From Galeopsis tetrahit (Eukaryota > Streptophyta > Magnoliopsida > Lamiales > Lamiaceae), in NCBI GenBank assembly GCA_963675135.1, contig OY776124.1, positions 15,452,677-15,516,676 of the forward strand: a DNA stretch of 64,000 nucleotides. The letters run 5' to 3'. How positions within the stretch are numbered: the first letter of the stretch is position 1; every line of letters starts with the position of its first letter. Made by a program: the position numbers and the translations under genes. The notes below the pieces were generated by a model. That model was not told the DNA's origin. It ran no database searches and saw only the letters and a program-made list of their open reading frames with translations. Of the stretch, positions 1-9,746 are shown piece by piece.

Positions 1-1296
1 ATGGTCTCTAATGAAGTGGTGCTTGATGTCCACATGCTTGCATCTTGTGTGCAATACAGGATTTTGTGATATTGCAATAGCACTGTTATTGTCACAGAAG
101 ATTGGCACTTCAGTAGAGTTGACATTGTAGTCTCTTAATTGTTGTCTCAACCAAAGAATTTGAGCACAACAGCTTCCAGCAGCAACATATTCAGCTTCAG
201 TGGTGGAGGTAGCCACAGTGTTCTGCTTCTTAGAGAACCAAGAAATGAGCTTGTTCCCTAGGAATTGACATGTCCCTGAGGTGGACTTTCTGTCAATTCT
301 ACATCCTCCATAATCAGCATCTGAGTAGCCAGTTAACTCAATGTTGTCATCAGCAGGGTACCAAAAGCCTAGATTTTCAGTGCCTTTGAGATACCTCAAG
401 ATCCTTTTTGCAGCTTCAAGACGGCTTTTCTTAGGATTTGCTTGAAACCTTGCACAAACAGCTACAGCAAAGGTGATGTCAGGTCTGCTGGCAGTGAGAT
501 AGAGGAGTGAGCCAATGATTCCTCTATACTCAGTAGAGTTGGTTGAAATACCACTCTCATCAGGATCCATCTTCCAATTTGTGTTCATTGGGATCCTTAC
601 TGGCTTGCTAGTTGTACACCCAAACTTTTTGATCATTTCTCTGGTGTACTTGGCTTGATTGATGAAGATTCCTTCTTTAGATTGTTTGACTTGAAGTCCC
701 AAAAAGAAATTCATCAGACCCATCATGGACATCTCAAACTTGCTTTGCATGAGCCTGGAGAACTTCTCACACAGCTTCTCATTGGGGGATCCAAATATGA
801 TGTCATCCACATATATTTGGACAAGCAAGATGTCCTCTCCTTCAGTGATTCTGAAGAGGGTTATGTCCACAGTCCCTTTGATGAAACCATGATCCAAGAG
901 GAACTGTGACAGTGTGTCATACCAGGCTCTTGGAGCTTGCTTGAGTCCATATAGAGCTTTCTTCAGTTTGTATACTTGGTTTCCAACTTCAAAACCAGGT
1001 GGTTGCTCCACATAGACTTCTTCTTTCAAGACTCCATTCAAGAAGGCACTCTTGACATCCATTTGGTACACTTTGAACCTCTTGTGGGCTGCATAGGCTA
1101 AGAACAGCCTTATTGCTTCTAGCCTTGCCACAGGTGCAAAGGTCTCATCATAGTCAATGCCTTCAAATTGACAATAGCCTTTTGCCACTAATCTGGCCTT
1201 GTTTTTGACAATCACATCATTTTCATTCTTCTTGTTCTTGAACACCCACTTGGTTCCAATAACATCTTGATGTGAGGGTCTATCCACCAGCTCTCA
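1..1296 (-). pseudogene. pol: Copia reverse transcriptase and RNase H, 3' end outside window
   Basis: It is open and in frame from the TGA at 1294-1296 to the window edge. That TGA replaces the Trp codon of the conserved NDVWELV motif at the RT entrance (TGG to TGA). RT motifs seen: KARLVAKGY, QMDVKSAFLNG, YGLKQAPRAWY and the catalytic YVDDIIFG (about 790-815). RNase H motifs: SDADYGG (about 305-330), EAEYVA and the CDNNSAIAI...KHVDIKHHFIRD end typical of copia RNase H. Apart from the first stop it looks intact. Confidence 0.9.
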
Positions 1297-3246
1297 AACA
1301 TCATTTCTGGTGAATTGGTTGAGATCTTCCTGCATTGCTGTGATCCAGTTTGCATCCTGAAATGTTTCATCAATGTCTTTTGGTTCCTGTTCTGATAAGA
1401 AACAACAAAACATAGCACTTTCACCATGAAAACTTCTGGTTTTGACTCCTATACTTGGATCACCAAGTATCAGATCAGTAGGATGGTCAGACAACCAAGT
1501 CCTTCTTTTTCTGATCCCTTCAGTAGAGTTCTCCTCTACTAAGGTTGAGTCACCAGTGTTATAGAATTCAGGATAATTGAATGCAGGATCTAATTCAGGA
1601 TCATATTCAGGGATGTTGTCCTCAATGTTTGGAACATTGGTATTTTCAACATTTATGGTTCCCCCTTGAATATTGGATTCATTAACTACCTCAGCAGAGC
1701 CTGCTTCTTCATTGGTAGTTGTTACCTGAGGATGAACTGGGATTGGATCATTCAGTTCACCATTTCCTTCAGTGGGGTTTGCTTCAGGAATATTGCCTTC
1801 AGGATTGTTGTCCAGTGTTGTGTTTTCAGGGAGATTGGTTTGGACAACATCTATGAATTCAGTGTCCTTGTCTTTTAGGCTCAATCTGGTTGTTCTTTGT
1901 GTGATCTCTTCAGGATCTAGGTTTTTGTTCCTGATCTCAAAGATAGATTCATCAAACACAACATGAGGTGTTTCTTCCACAACAAGGGTTTTCTTGTTGT
2001 AGACTCTGAAAGCTCTACTGATTTGAGAGTATCCAAGAAATACTCCCTCATCAGCTTTGCTGTCAAAGACTTTCAACTGTTCTTTCCCATTATTGTGAAT
2101 AAAACACTTACAACCAAATATGTGAAAGTATGACACTTTAGGCAATCTTCCTTTCCAGAGTTCATAGGGGGTTTTGCCTTGCCCTTTAGTAATCAAACAT
2201 CTATTCTAAGTATAACATGTAGTATTTATGGCTTCAGCCCAAAACCTTTTAGGTAGATTAGAATCAGCAATTAAGGTTCTAACAGCTTCTTTTAGAGTTA
2301 TATTCCTTCTTTCTACAACTCCATTTTGTTGAGGAGTTCTAGCTGTTGAGGTTTCATGAGCTATTCCATTTAAGGTGCAATACTCATTGATGTATGAATT
2401 TATGAACTCAGTGCCTTTATCAGATCTTATCTTGATAATGCTAAGGCTTTTCTCATTTGACAGTCTCTTTAGAAGTTCAGGCAGTTTGACTTGTGTTTCC
2501 TTCTTATTAAGGAGAAATACTACCCATGTGAACTTAGAGAAGTCATCTACTACTACCAATGTGTATTTCCTTCCATTTATGCTTGAAGGGGTAATTGGTC
2601 CAAATAAGTCCATATGTAAGAGTTCAAGTACCCTTTCAGTAGAGATGACTGGTTTTCCTTTGAATGAGGCTTTAATCTGTTTTCCTTCTTGACATGGTTT
2701 ACACACATGTTCTTTTATGAAAACCTCATTGGGTAGTCCTTTTACTAATGCATTTCTAGCAAGTTTGTTCATTGATTTGAAGTTCAGGTGGTTTAGCCTT
2801 TTATGCCATAACCAGCTTTGTTCACTAGAGTTCTTAGCAATGAAACATGCAGTATCAGTAGACTTGTCCCAGTCTGCAAAATACACATTTCCTTTTCTAG
2901 TTCCAGTCAATAGAGTTTGTTGAGTTTTATCTTTAATTAAGCATTTTCCACTTGAGAACTCAACATTGAAATCTTTATCACAGAATTGACTAATACTTAG
3001 GAGATTATATTTGAGACCAGCTACATAAGATACATTGGTCACTTTGATGTTACCAATCGTCAAAGTACCATAACCTTTTGTTGTTGCTTGTGAGCTGTCT
3101 CCAAATGTGACATTTGGGTCTTCTTTTTCAATAAAATCAGTGAGGAGTTCCTTGTTTCCAGTCATGTGCCTTGAGCATCCACTGTCAAGGTACCATGCTG
3201 TCTTTTTGTTCATACTCCTCTTCTTGTGGCCCAATGGTACCTGCAA
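1297..3246 (-). pseudogene. pol: Copia protease and integrase, one internal stop
   Basis: It continues in the gag frame. The aspartic protease motif WYLDSGCSRHMTG is at the start. Integrase follows with an HHCC zinc domain (WHKRLNHLNF ... CKPCQEGK) and a D,D,E core: MDLFGP, IRSDKGTEF and NGVVERRN. The C-terminal GKTPYELWKGRLP and GCKCF segments are the usual copia post-integrase region, followed by an acidic linker. A TAG at 2206-2208 (TCYT*NRC, readable as CAG to TAG) breaks it after the catalytic core, and the frame ends at the stop at 1294-1296. Confidence 0.87.
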
Positions 3247-5718
3247 TTAGATAGGTTTAGGTACCCTTTGAGTTTTGGGTCCTGAGAGGTTAGTTGTACC
3301 TTTTGGAACCCAAACTTGCCTAATTACCCTGATTGATTCAAGGTGGCTAAGTTGTTTTCCTTGTGCATCAACATACACTGCCTTTCCCTTAAATGCCTTT
3401 GGGAAAGTGTGTGTGAAATTGTTAACTCTGTAAGTTTCAGGAGGGTTGTCAAATCTCCTGAACTTATGAGTTCTTTGTGCAGCTTGATGAAATCTTTGAG
3501 GAAAGGTCTTTTTATGACCATTACCCTTTGGCATGAAGGGTTTTGGTTGTCTCATTTTATTCTGCCCTTGAGGATAGTTGTCCTTAGGTTTATTCAGCTG
3601 AGGCTTTCTCAGAAGAGTTGGTCTTGGCTGATTATACCTTGGATAACTCCTCTGAACATTGTTCAGGAGAGTTGCCCTTCCAATGGGTCTACTCTGCTGA
3701 TCAACATTCCTCTTGTGTTCAGGAACTTTGGCCATTTCCTTAGGTTTGGGCCTAGTCTCCTGAAGCACTTGAGTAGGCATTTCATTCATTTTGCCCTTTC
3801 CTTTGTTCAGTGGCTGAATTATTTCATTTTCAGCTTGTTGTGCCACTGATTTGACAAAGATTTTCTTAGTTTTATTTGTTGAAGCAACACTGAGACAAGG
3901 TGAAGATTCAAATGGATCAAAACCTAATCCACTTCTTTGAGCCATAGGTCTTTGATAACTCTGAATTTCCTCTATTGCTCTAGAGGATTTGTTCAAAGCA
4001 GACATCTTTAATTTCAGGCTCTCTTCACTTGATTTAAGAATGTCATACTCATGTGAGAGATTTTCAAACTTAGCTTGAAGAATTCTTAGTTCAAAATCTT
4101 TTCTCTTTTGAGTAAGTAGTTGAGCATCAATCTGTCCTTGTTGGTCAACTATCCTGAGATTTGCTTCCTCAAGCTCTCTCAAGGCTTGTTGATACAACTC
4201 AGTAGATTTAATATCAACTACTATCTCAGCAGGTTTTGAAAGCTCAATTGAAAGTCTTTCATTTTCTCTCACACAATTATCATGAAATTCTTGTAATCTA
4301 GTGAAATCTTCCATCAACTTCCCAAAGGAAAGTTTCAAGTTGACTTCACTAGTGTTCTGTGATAAGAATGATGGTGAACTAGAAGTGGAGGATACCTCAT
4401 CATCCTTAATAGCCATGTTGCACACATCATCATCATCATCACTGTTAGAGAATAGTCCATCAGAAGAGTTGAGGCTTTCAGCACTATCAGATTCATCACC
4501 AGCCATCATAGCTTTTCTGTTGGTGAACTTCTTGTCTCTTTTGGCTTGCCTCTCTCTTCTTTCTTTAGAGCTGAGTTCAGGGCAATCATACTGGAAGTGC
4601 CCTTTCTTCTTACAGTTGTAGCACAGATCCTCATCATCATCTTTCTTGGATTCATCTCTTCTTTTGGATGATGAAGGTTCAGCTCTACTGGACCTTCTCC
4701 TATCAGAGTACTTGTCCTCTGATCTTTTCTCTTCAGGCTTTTTGTCTTCAGCCTGCTCTTTAGGAGAGTTGTACCTTCTCCTGAATTTGTTGTCTTGGTA
4801 GAATTTCTTGTATCTACCAAACCTCGAGTTGAGCTTGTCAAACCTCCTTGCCATAAGAGCCATTTCTTCCTTCATTTCAGTCTTAGAGACTGACTTTGAT
4901 GATCTTGGAGTGGGTTGCATTTCAGGTTCAGCAGCTTTGGCTTTAAATGCCACTCCTTTGACTGGTAAGGAAGTCTCTTCTGCTGGTTTTCTTCTATTGA
5001 GGTCAAACTCATAGACTTTGAGTTTTGAGAAGATTTGTTGCATGGGCATGGTAGAGAGATCCTTGGTGTTTTGCATCATAACAGCATAGACATCCCACTT
5101 TTGAGTGAGACTTCTCAGGATTTTCAAACCAACTTCTCTCTTGGAGTACACCTTGCCCAATGAGTTGATTTCATTCATCACATCAGTGAATCTACCAGCA
5201 AAATTGTCAATGGATTCTTCAGACTCCATTGTGAATTATTCAAACTTCTGCACAGCAACTTGGAGCTTGTTCTCCTTGATCTTTTCTGTACCCTCACACA
5301 TCTCAGCAAGAGTATCCCAAATTTCTTTGGCAGTTGTGCAGTGGTAGACTCTACCCATGATTGCATTTGGAATTGTTTGGTAGAGAGTGTTCATGGCAAG
5401 ATAATTCAGATTATCTTTTCTCTTTTCATAAGCAGTGAAGTCATCGTCATCTTTGGGAATCAGTTCCCTTATATCAGCTCTTTGCTCATCTGTCAATCTG
5501 GGGTTAATTTGAGTAAACACAAAAGGACCTCTTGTGATTACTCTCAGTGTATCAGTATGAAGAGATGCAAGATGAGCTCTCATTCTGATTTTCCAGAAAT
5601 CATAATTATCTATAGAGAACATGGGCAGTTTGTGATGTGAGATGTGGTTGACTGGATTTGTGGCCATGTTGTCCAATCCTTGAACAGCATCATTAGGAAC
5701 AGCATTGTTGTTGGCCAT
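3247..5718 (-). pseudogene. gag: Copia gag (capsid/nucleocapsid), one internal stop
   Basis: Gag forms the particle that packages element RNA. The start MANNNAVPN is about 120 bases downstream of the primer site. The N-terminal part (about 160 residues) has the copia capsid pattern NYDFWKIRMRAHL and IWDTLAEMCEG. Later come a charged KR-rich region, a CCHC zinc knuckle (CYNCKKKGHFQYDC, near 4590-4635) and a long glutamine/coiled-coil-rich tail. An in-frame TAA at 5236-5238 splits it at KFE/FTMESEE and another TAA at 3247-3249 separates it from protease. Both are readable as CAA to TAA. About 820 codons in all, large for copia and typical of Sireviruses. Confidence 0.85.
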
Positions 5719-5837
5719 AGCTTAAGAATAAGATGTCAGTCAAATGATAAGATTTCAGATAGATCAGTTCAGTAACCACACCAAATATGTGATTTTGAAA
5801 ATCAAGATGGATTTTCAGAAGCAGTGGTCTTTGAACC

Positions 5838-5852
5838 CCTACTCTGATACCA
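5838..5852 (-). other. Primer binding site, initiator tRNA-Met type
   Basis: On the minus strand it reads TGGTATCAGAGT, matching the usual plant TGGTATCAGAGC complement of the initiator methionine tRNA 3' end. It sits two bases from the LTR end, as expected, and fixes the element orientation. Confidence 0.85.
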
Positions 5853-5854
5853 GT

Positions 5855-6804
5855 TGTTGGTCCTGAAGGAGTATATAACAAGTGTATCGGGGGGGGGGGG
5901 AATACACTTGTATGCAAATTCTTTGAAACTTTGATCAAACCAGAGTTCAGTAAGTTTGTCTTGGACAACTCTACTGAAGATGTATAACCTTTTCTAAGAT
6001 AACCAAGCTACTAAGTACTACAGAGTACTTAGTTGAATGACTATCTAGTTGGTTATAGGTGCGGAATTAGTGGTTGGCCCTTTAGTTTAAACTCCTTTAA
6101 GTTCTGAAATCACTTAAGCAATAAAGTCCAGTTTTCACGGAATTTGTCCAATACAGTTTTGCACAGTCTTTGAATATATGTTCTTTTGAAGATCAGTTTT
6201 GTGTGCAGTGTTGAATGTATGAAAGTACTTGAAAGTAAATCAACACAAGAGTTTATAGTGGTTCAGAGACTCAAGCTCCTACATCCACTTTCCCTGATTT
6301 AACAGGATAATTCCTTCACTCTTGGAATTAACTTGTTTTATAGTGCCAAGGTGCACTTGATCAAGAACACCACTCCTTGGTGAATTGATCCCTACGATGT
6401 CTAGAGTCCTAGTACCCTCTTCTCAACTCAGAACTGAACTGTTCTTCTCTCAACAGTCAGCTCCTACCACTTCTACTACTACAACCTTCTCACTTTCTCA
6501 CTTGAAAGGGGTAAGGGTTGAAGTAAGGTTCCAACTAATGAGATATCCTTTACAATGAAGATCAGTGTATCAGGATAGGATATCTCTCTAAGCTTTTTTT
6601 TTTTGATATACAATGATGTTCAACTTAGAAGAAGTGTATGAAGACTAAGATAGTCTCTTGAAAGCTTGAATGTTCTATGAGCTTCAGAATACTTGTGTAG
6701 TTGGATTTTGTTGAGGTTTTGGTTCTTTCAAATGGTCTTCACACTTCTGTATTTATAGACAAATTTGAGGATTTGCCCGTTGGAGAATGTAAAATTTTAT
6801 GTAC
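5855..6804 (-). repeat. 5' LTR of the copia element (right edge uncertain)
   Basis: The sequence next to the primer binding site begins TGTTGG, the reverse complement of an LTR 3' end in CCAACA. A minus-strand TATA box (TATAAATACAG) lies near 6749-6761, marking the U3/R junction. Only about 40 bases of U3 remain before sequence that no longer looks like LTR; 6804 is the last CA dinucleotide that could be its end. U3 may be truncated. A run of G at 5889-5900 interrupts U5. Confidence 0.65.
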
Positions 6805-6822
6805 AATAAATAATATTTTATT

Positions 6823-7005
6823 TGTAGAGAATGTATGAATGGAAAGATTAATTTTATTAATAATGAGCATTAGTATAAATAGACTACATAATGAGCTTTA
6901 TACAAGAAAGCTAACTTGTGGACCAAGATAACTTGGGGGCCAAGATATACATAATATTCCTAATACAGTAACTTGTGGGCCAAGATATACATAATATTTC
7001 TAATA
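6823..7005 (-). repeat. 3' LTR of the TRIM-like element
   Basis: 183 bases, almost identical to 8093-8274. It contains an internal repeat of AACTTGTGGGCCAAGATATA blocks. Confidence 0.88.
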
Positions 7006-7094
7006 CGCCCCCTCAAGATGAAGCACCATTGGTGATTCCAATCTTGTTCACAAGTGGTTGAAGACGAGGACGGGATCGACAGAAGACACATGAT

Positions 7095-7365
7095 CTACTG
7101 TGAGAAGAGGGCGAAGCTCTTGGGCGTATGCAACAACTTGAGGAGAAGAAGAAGATTCATCTTCTTGGGTTTAGAAGAACGTGGTCTCGTTCTTGATGAG
7201 TTGTTGCAGAAGAGGGTGAAGCTCTTGGGCGTATGCAACAACTTGAGGAGAAGAGGGTGATTCATCTTCTTGGGTTTGGAAGAACGTGGTCTCGTTCTTA
7301 ATGAGTTGTTGCAGAAGAGAGTGAACCTCTTGGGCGTATGCAACAACTTGAGGAGAAAGCAGGAT
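7095..7365. repeat. 105-bp tandem repeat, about 2.5 copies
   Basis: The phrase CTTGGGCGTATGCAACAACT recurs at 105-base spacing (near 7118, 7223 and 7328) with GAAGAACGTGGTCTCGTTCT between copies. The period is a multiple of three, so both strands stay open and produce false ORFs. Confidence 0.85.
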
Positions 7366-7576
7366 TGCTAACCAAATCTTGGTGTATTTTGGTGATCCTA
7401 AGATTAGTAAAGAAAGATAAACGAGGCATAAGCCTTAGTATCGAAGGCGAACAAAAGAAGGAGTTGATGCATGGAGGGATGTGTGTGGATTTTTTTTTTT
7501 TTGGTTTAATGAAGAATAGATCAAATAGATCTAATCTTGAAAAGGTAGAACAAAAAAAAAAAAAAAATAGGAGGTG

Positions 7577-8080
7577 TGATCGTGAGGATCGAAAAAGAGG
7601 CGGTAGCCTGAAGAAGAAAAAAAAAATAGGATCTGGGAGATGGGAAAATATTCCTAAATCTCGGAGATGGAGGAGTGACCGTGAGGATCGAAAAAGAGGC
7701 GTTAGCCTGAAGAAGAAAAAAAATAGGATCTGGGAGATGGGAAAATATTCCTGAATCTCGGAGATAGAGGTGTGATTGTGAGGATCGAAAAAGAGGCGTT
7801 GGCCTGGAAAAAAAAATCGGATCTAGGAGATGTGAAAATATTCCTACATCTCGGAGATGGAGGTGTGATCGTGAGGATGAAAAAGAGGCGTTAGCCTGAA
7901 GAAGAAAAAAAAAATAGGATCTGGGAGATGGGAAAATATTCCTGAATCTCGGAGATAGAGGTGTGATCGTGAGGATCGAAAAAGAGGCGTTGGCCTGAAA
8001 AAAAAATCGAAAATATTCCTACATCTCGGAGATGAAGGTGTGATCGTGAGGATTGAAAAAAAGGCGTTAGCCTGAAGAAG
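7577..8080. repeat. About 75-105-bp tandem repeat, six copies
   Basis: The block GATCGTGAGGATCGAAAAAG ... GCGTTAGCCTGAAGAAG plus A-run ... ATATTCCTGAATCTCGGAG recurs starting near 7577, 7676, 7775, 7867, 7966 and 8041. Copies differ mainly in A-run length and small deletions. Confidence 0.85.
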
Positions 8081-8092
8081 CTCTTGATACCA

Positions 8093-8274
8093 TGTAGAGA
8101 ATGTATGAATGGAAAGATTAATTTTATTAACAATGAGCATTAGTATAAATAGACTACATATGAGCTTTATAGAAGAAAGCTAACTTGTGGACCAAGATAA
8201 CTTGGGGGCCAAGATATACATAATATTCCTAATACAGTAACTTGTGGGCCAAGATATACATAATATTCCTAATA
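8093..8274 (-). repeat. 5' LTR of the TRIM-like element
   Basis: It pairs with 6823-7005, abuts the primer binding site at 8079-8091 and is followed by the duplication TTATT. Confidence 0.88.
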
Positions 8275-9396
8275 TTATTGATTTGTGTAAAAATGTTGTA
8301 CAATAAATATGCACTTCTTGTGACATTATGCAATTCCATGTTTTTTTGTAAATAGCGGGCACAAAAAAATGAAATAAATAAAAGAAAAATGAAGTGAAGT
8401 AAAGGAAGAAGAAATACAGCGTAGCGAGTGAATTGCACACATTTGAAATTTGGTTGATCTGCATAGAAATTGCGCACAAAAACCTTCCATTTTTTGATAT
8501 ATTATTGAGGTTATCACGGTTGTTAAATTTACAATTTATATGGCCAAAAATAAAAATAAAACACATTTGTTTGTCTTTATTCTGACCGGAGTAATTGTTA
8601 TTTGGTTATATTTGTATCATTTATCCAACATATAAATACTTTTTTAACTAATTTCATTTTGCATTAAAGTACATATTTGGATAGTATTATATTGCAATTT
8701 TATTGCGGCATCTCTCTTATAATAAATTATTTTAATAATAATAAAAAATAAAGAAAGTAACCTTATAATTAAAAAAAGAAAATATTTAATTTTGAAATTT
8801 CATTTACATCTGTATTAACATATTGTTTTTAAATTAAAGCATTTTCCTAAACATAATCAAAATTATAATAAAATTCTAGGTCTTGACGCAAATATTTTCT
8901 TCTTCTTTATTAATTAAATTTTTTACATACGATGGTGATGAGGTCTTCATTTTTTTCTTTTTTTTAGAGCCACATGAAAAATAGATATGATAAATAATGC
9001 ACGAGATTTCATATAATTGGGGTTTTCTTTATACACACATATGCATATAATTTTCTTTCTTCATTAATTAATGCACACCAACAATTCATACATACAGATA
9101 CAGCAGCTAAAGCTAAGACTTGGATGTTTAGGCTTTAGTTTTTTTTTCATAAAAATTATTTTCAGTTTTAAAAAAGTCTTAGTATGTAATTTGAATAATT
9201 ACTAGATATAGCTTGTGCTATGCACATTTAATATGTGAGTTAAATTATCCTAAAAAAAAAAATACATGTGAGTTAAATTTTATTTAAGAGGTTATTGCAC
9301 TTTCTGGTCCCACAAAACGTACATACACCACTTGTGTGATTTTTAGAATATATGTCTTTATAGGTGTAATATTAAAAAAATTAAAATTAAAACATA
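8275..9396. other. AT-rich spacer, duplicated at about 47.9-54.7 kb
   Basis: No gene is visible. From about 8300 to 9060 the sequence aligns by eye with 47880-48034, 49043-49880 and 53800-54650, for example GACATTATGCAATTCCATG against GACACTATACAATTCCATG, and CACGAGATTTCATATAATTG in both. The second copy is interrupted by several transposons. Confidence 0.6.
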
Positions 9397-9713
9397 CTCC
9401 CTCATATTTTTTTAATAAGTGTGACTTTTGACTTTTTAACTGATTTTAAAATAAGTATCATTATAATTTTTTTTTTATTTTAATCTTACTTATTTAGTAC
9501 GAATGAATTTCATAATTATCTTTACGGGATTTTACCTTTTGAGTCTTAACTTGGTTTATGAATACTAGCTACGTTCTTCACTATATTCTTTATTAAAAAA
9601 ATTTATATATTAAAATTAATTATAATTAATGAAGGGTAATATAGACCATAATTTATATTTTTAATTTGTTATAAACAATCAAAGTGACACTTGTTAAATT
9701 AAAAACGAAGGAA
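9397..9713. mobile_element. Degenerate Stowaway-like MITE
   Basis: The left end CTCCCTCATATTTTTTTAAT after TA and a right end that is its approximate inverse (AACAAGTGTCAC paired with AATAAGTGTGAC) give a 317-base inverted-repeat unit with no coding. The ends are diverged, so confidence is moderate. Confidence 0.45.
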
Positions 9714-9746
9714 TTTGTTATAAAAATAAAATGTTAAAACATAATT

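Larger units (their letters stand above)
1..6804 (-). mobile_element. Ty1/copia (Sirevirus-type) retrotransposon, left part cut by window edge
   Basis: On the minus strand the order is LTR, primer binding site, gag, protease, integrase, reverse transcriptase, RNase H, which is the Ty1/copia order. The large gag with a CX2CX4HX4C knuckle, the LTR edge beginning TGTTGGTCC and the initiator-Met-type primer site suggest the Sirevirus lineage. The 3' LTR and any env-like ORF lie left of the window. The coding frame is continuous from 5718 to 1 except for four single in-frame stops, so this is a fairly recent but dead copy. The right boundary near 6804 is uncertain. Confidence 0.85.
6823..8274 (-). 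mobile_element. Non-autonomous short LTR retrotransposon (TRIM-like), complete
   Basis: Two near-identical LTRs of about 183 bases (6823-7005 and 8093-8274) run from TGTAGAG to CTAATA on the + strand and are flanked by a perfect 5-bp duplication TTATT (6818-6822 and 8275-8279). On the minus strand TGGTATCAAGAGC (8079-8091) abuts the right LTR as primer site and a G-rich tract (complement of GCCCCCTCAAG, 7007-7017) abuts the left LTR as polypurine tract. The 1.1 kb interior has no gag or pol and consists largely of two minisatellites. It would depend on a copia partner for mobility. Confidence 0.9.

Noticed and set aside
655..909. 84-codon + strand frame
   Set aside because: Antisense shadow of the copia RT catalytic region.
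7338..7754. 138-codon + strand frame, Arg/Lys-rich
   Set aside because: Lies in the TRIM minisatellites, opposite to the element's sense strand; open only because of repeats.
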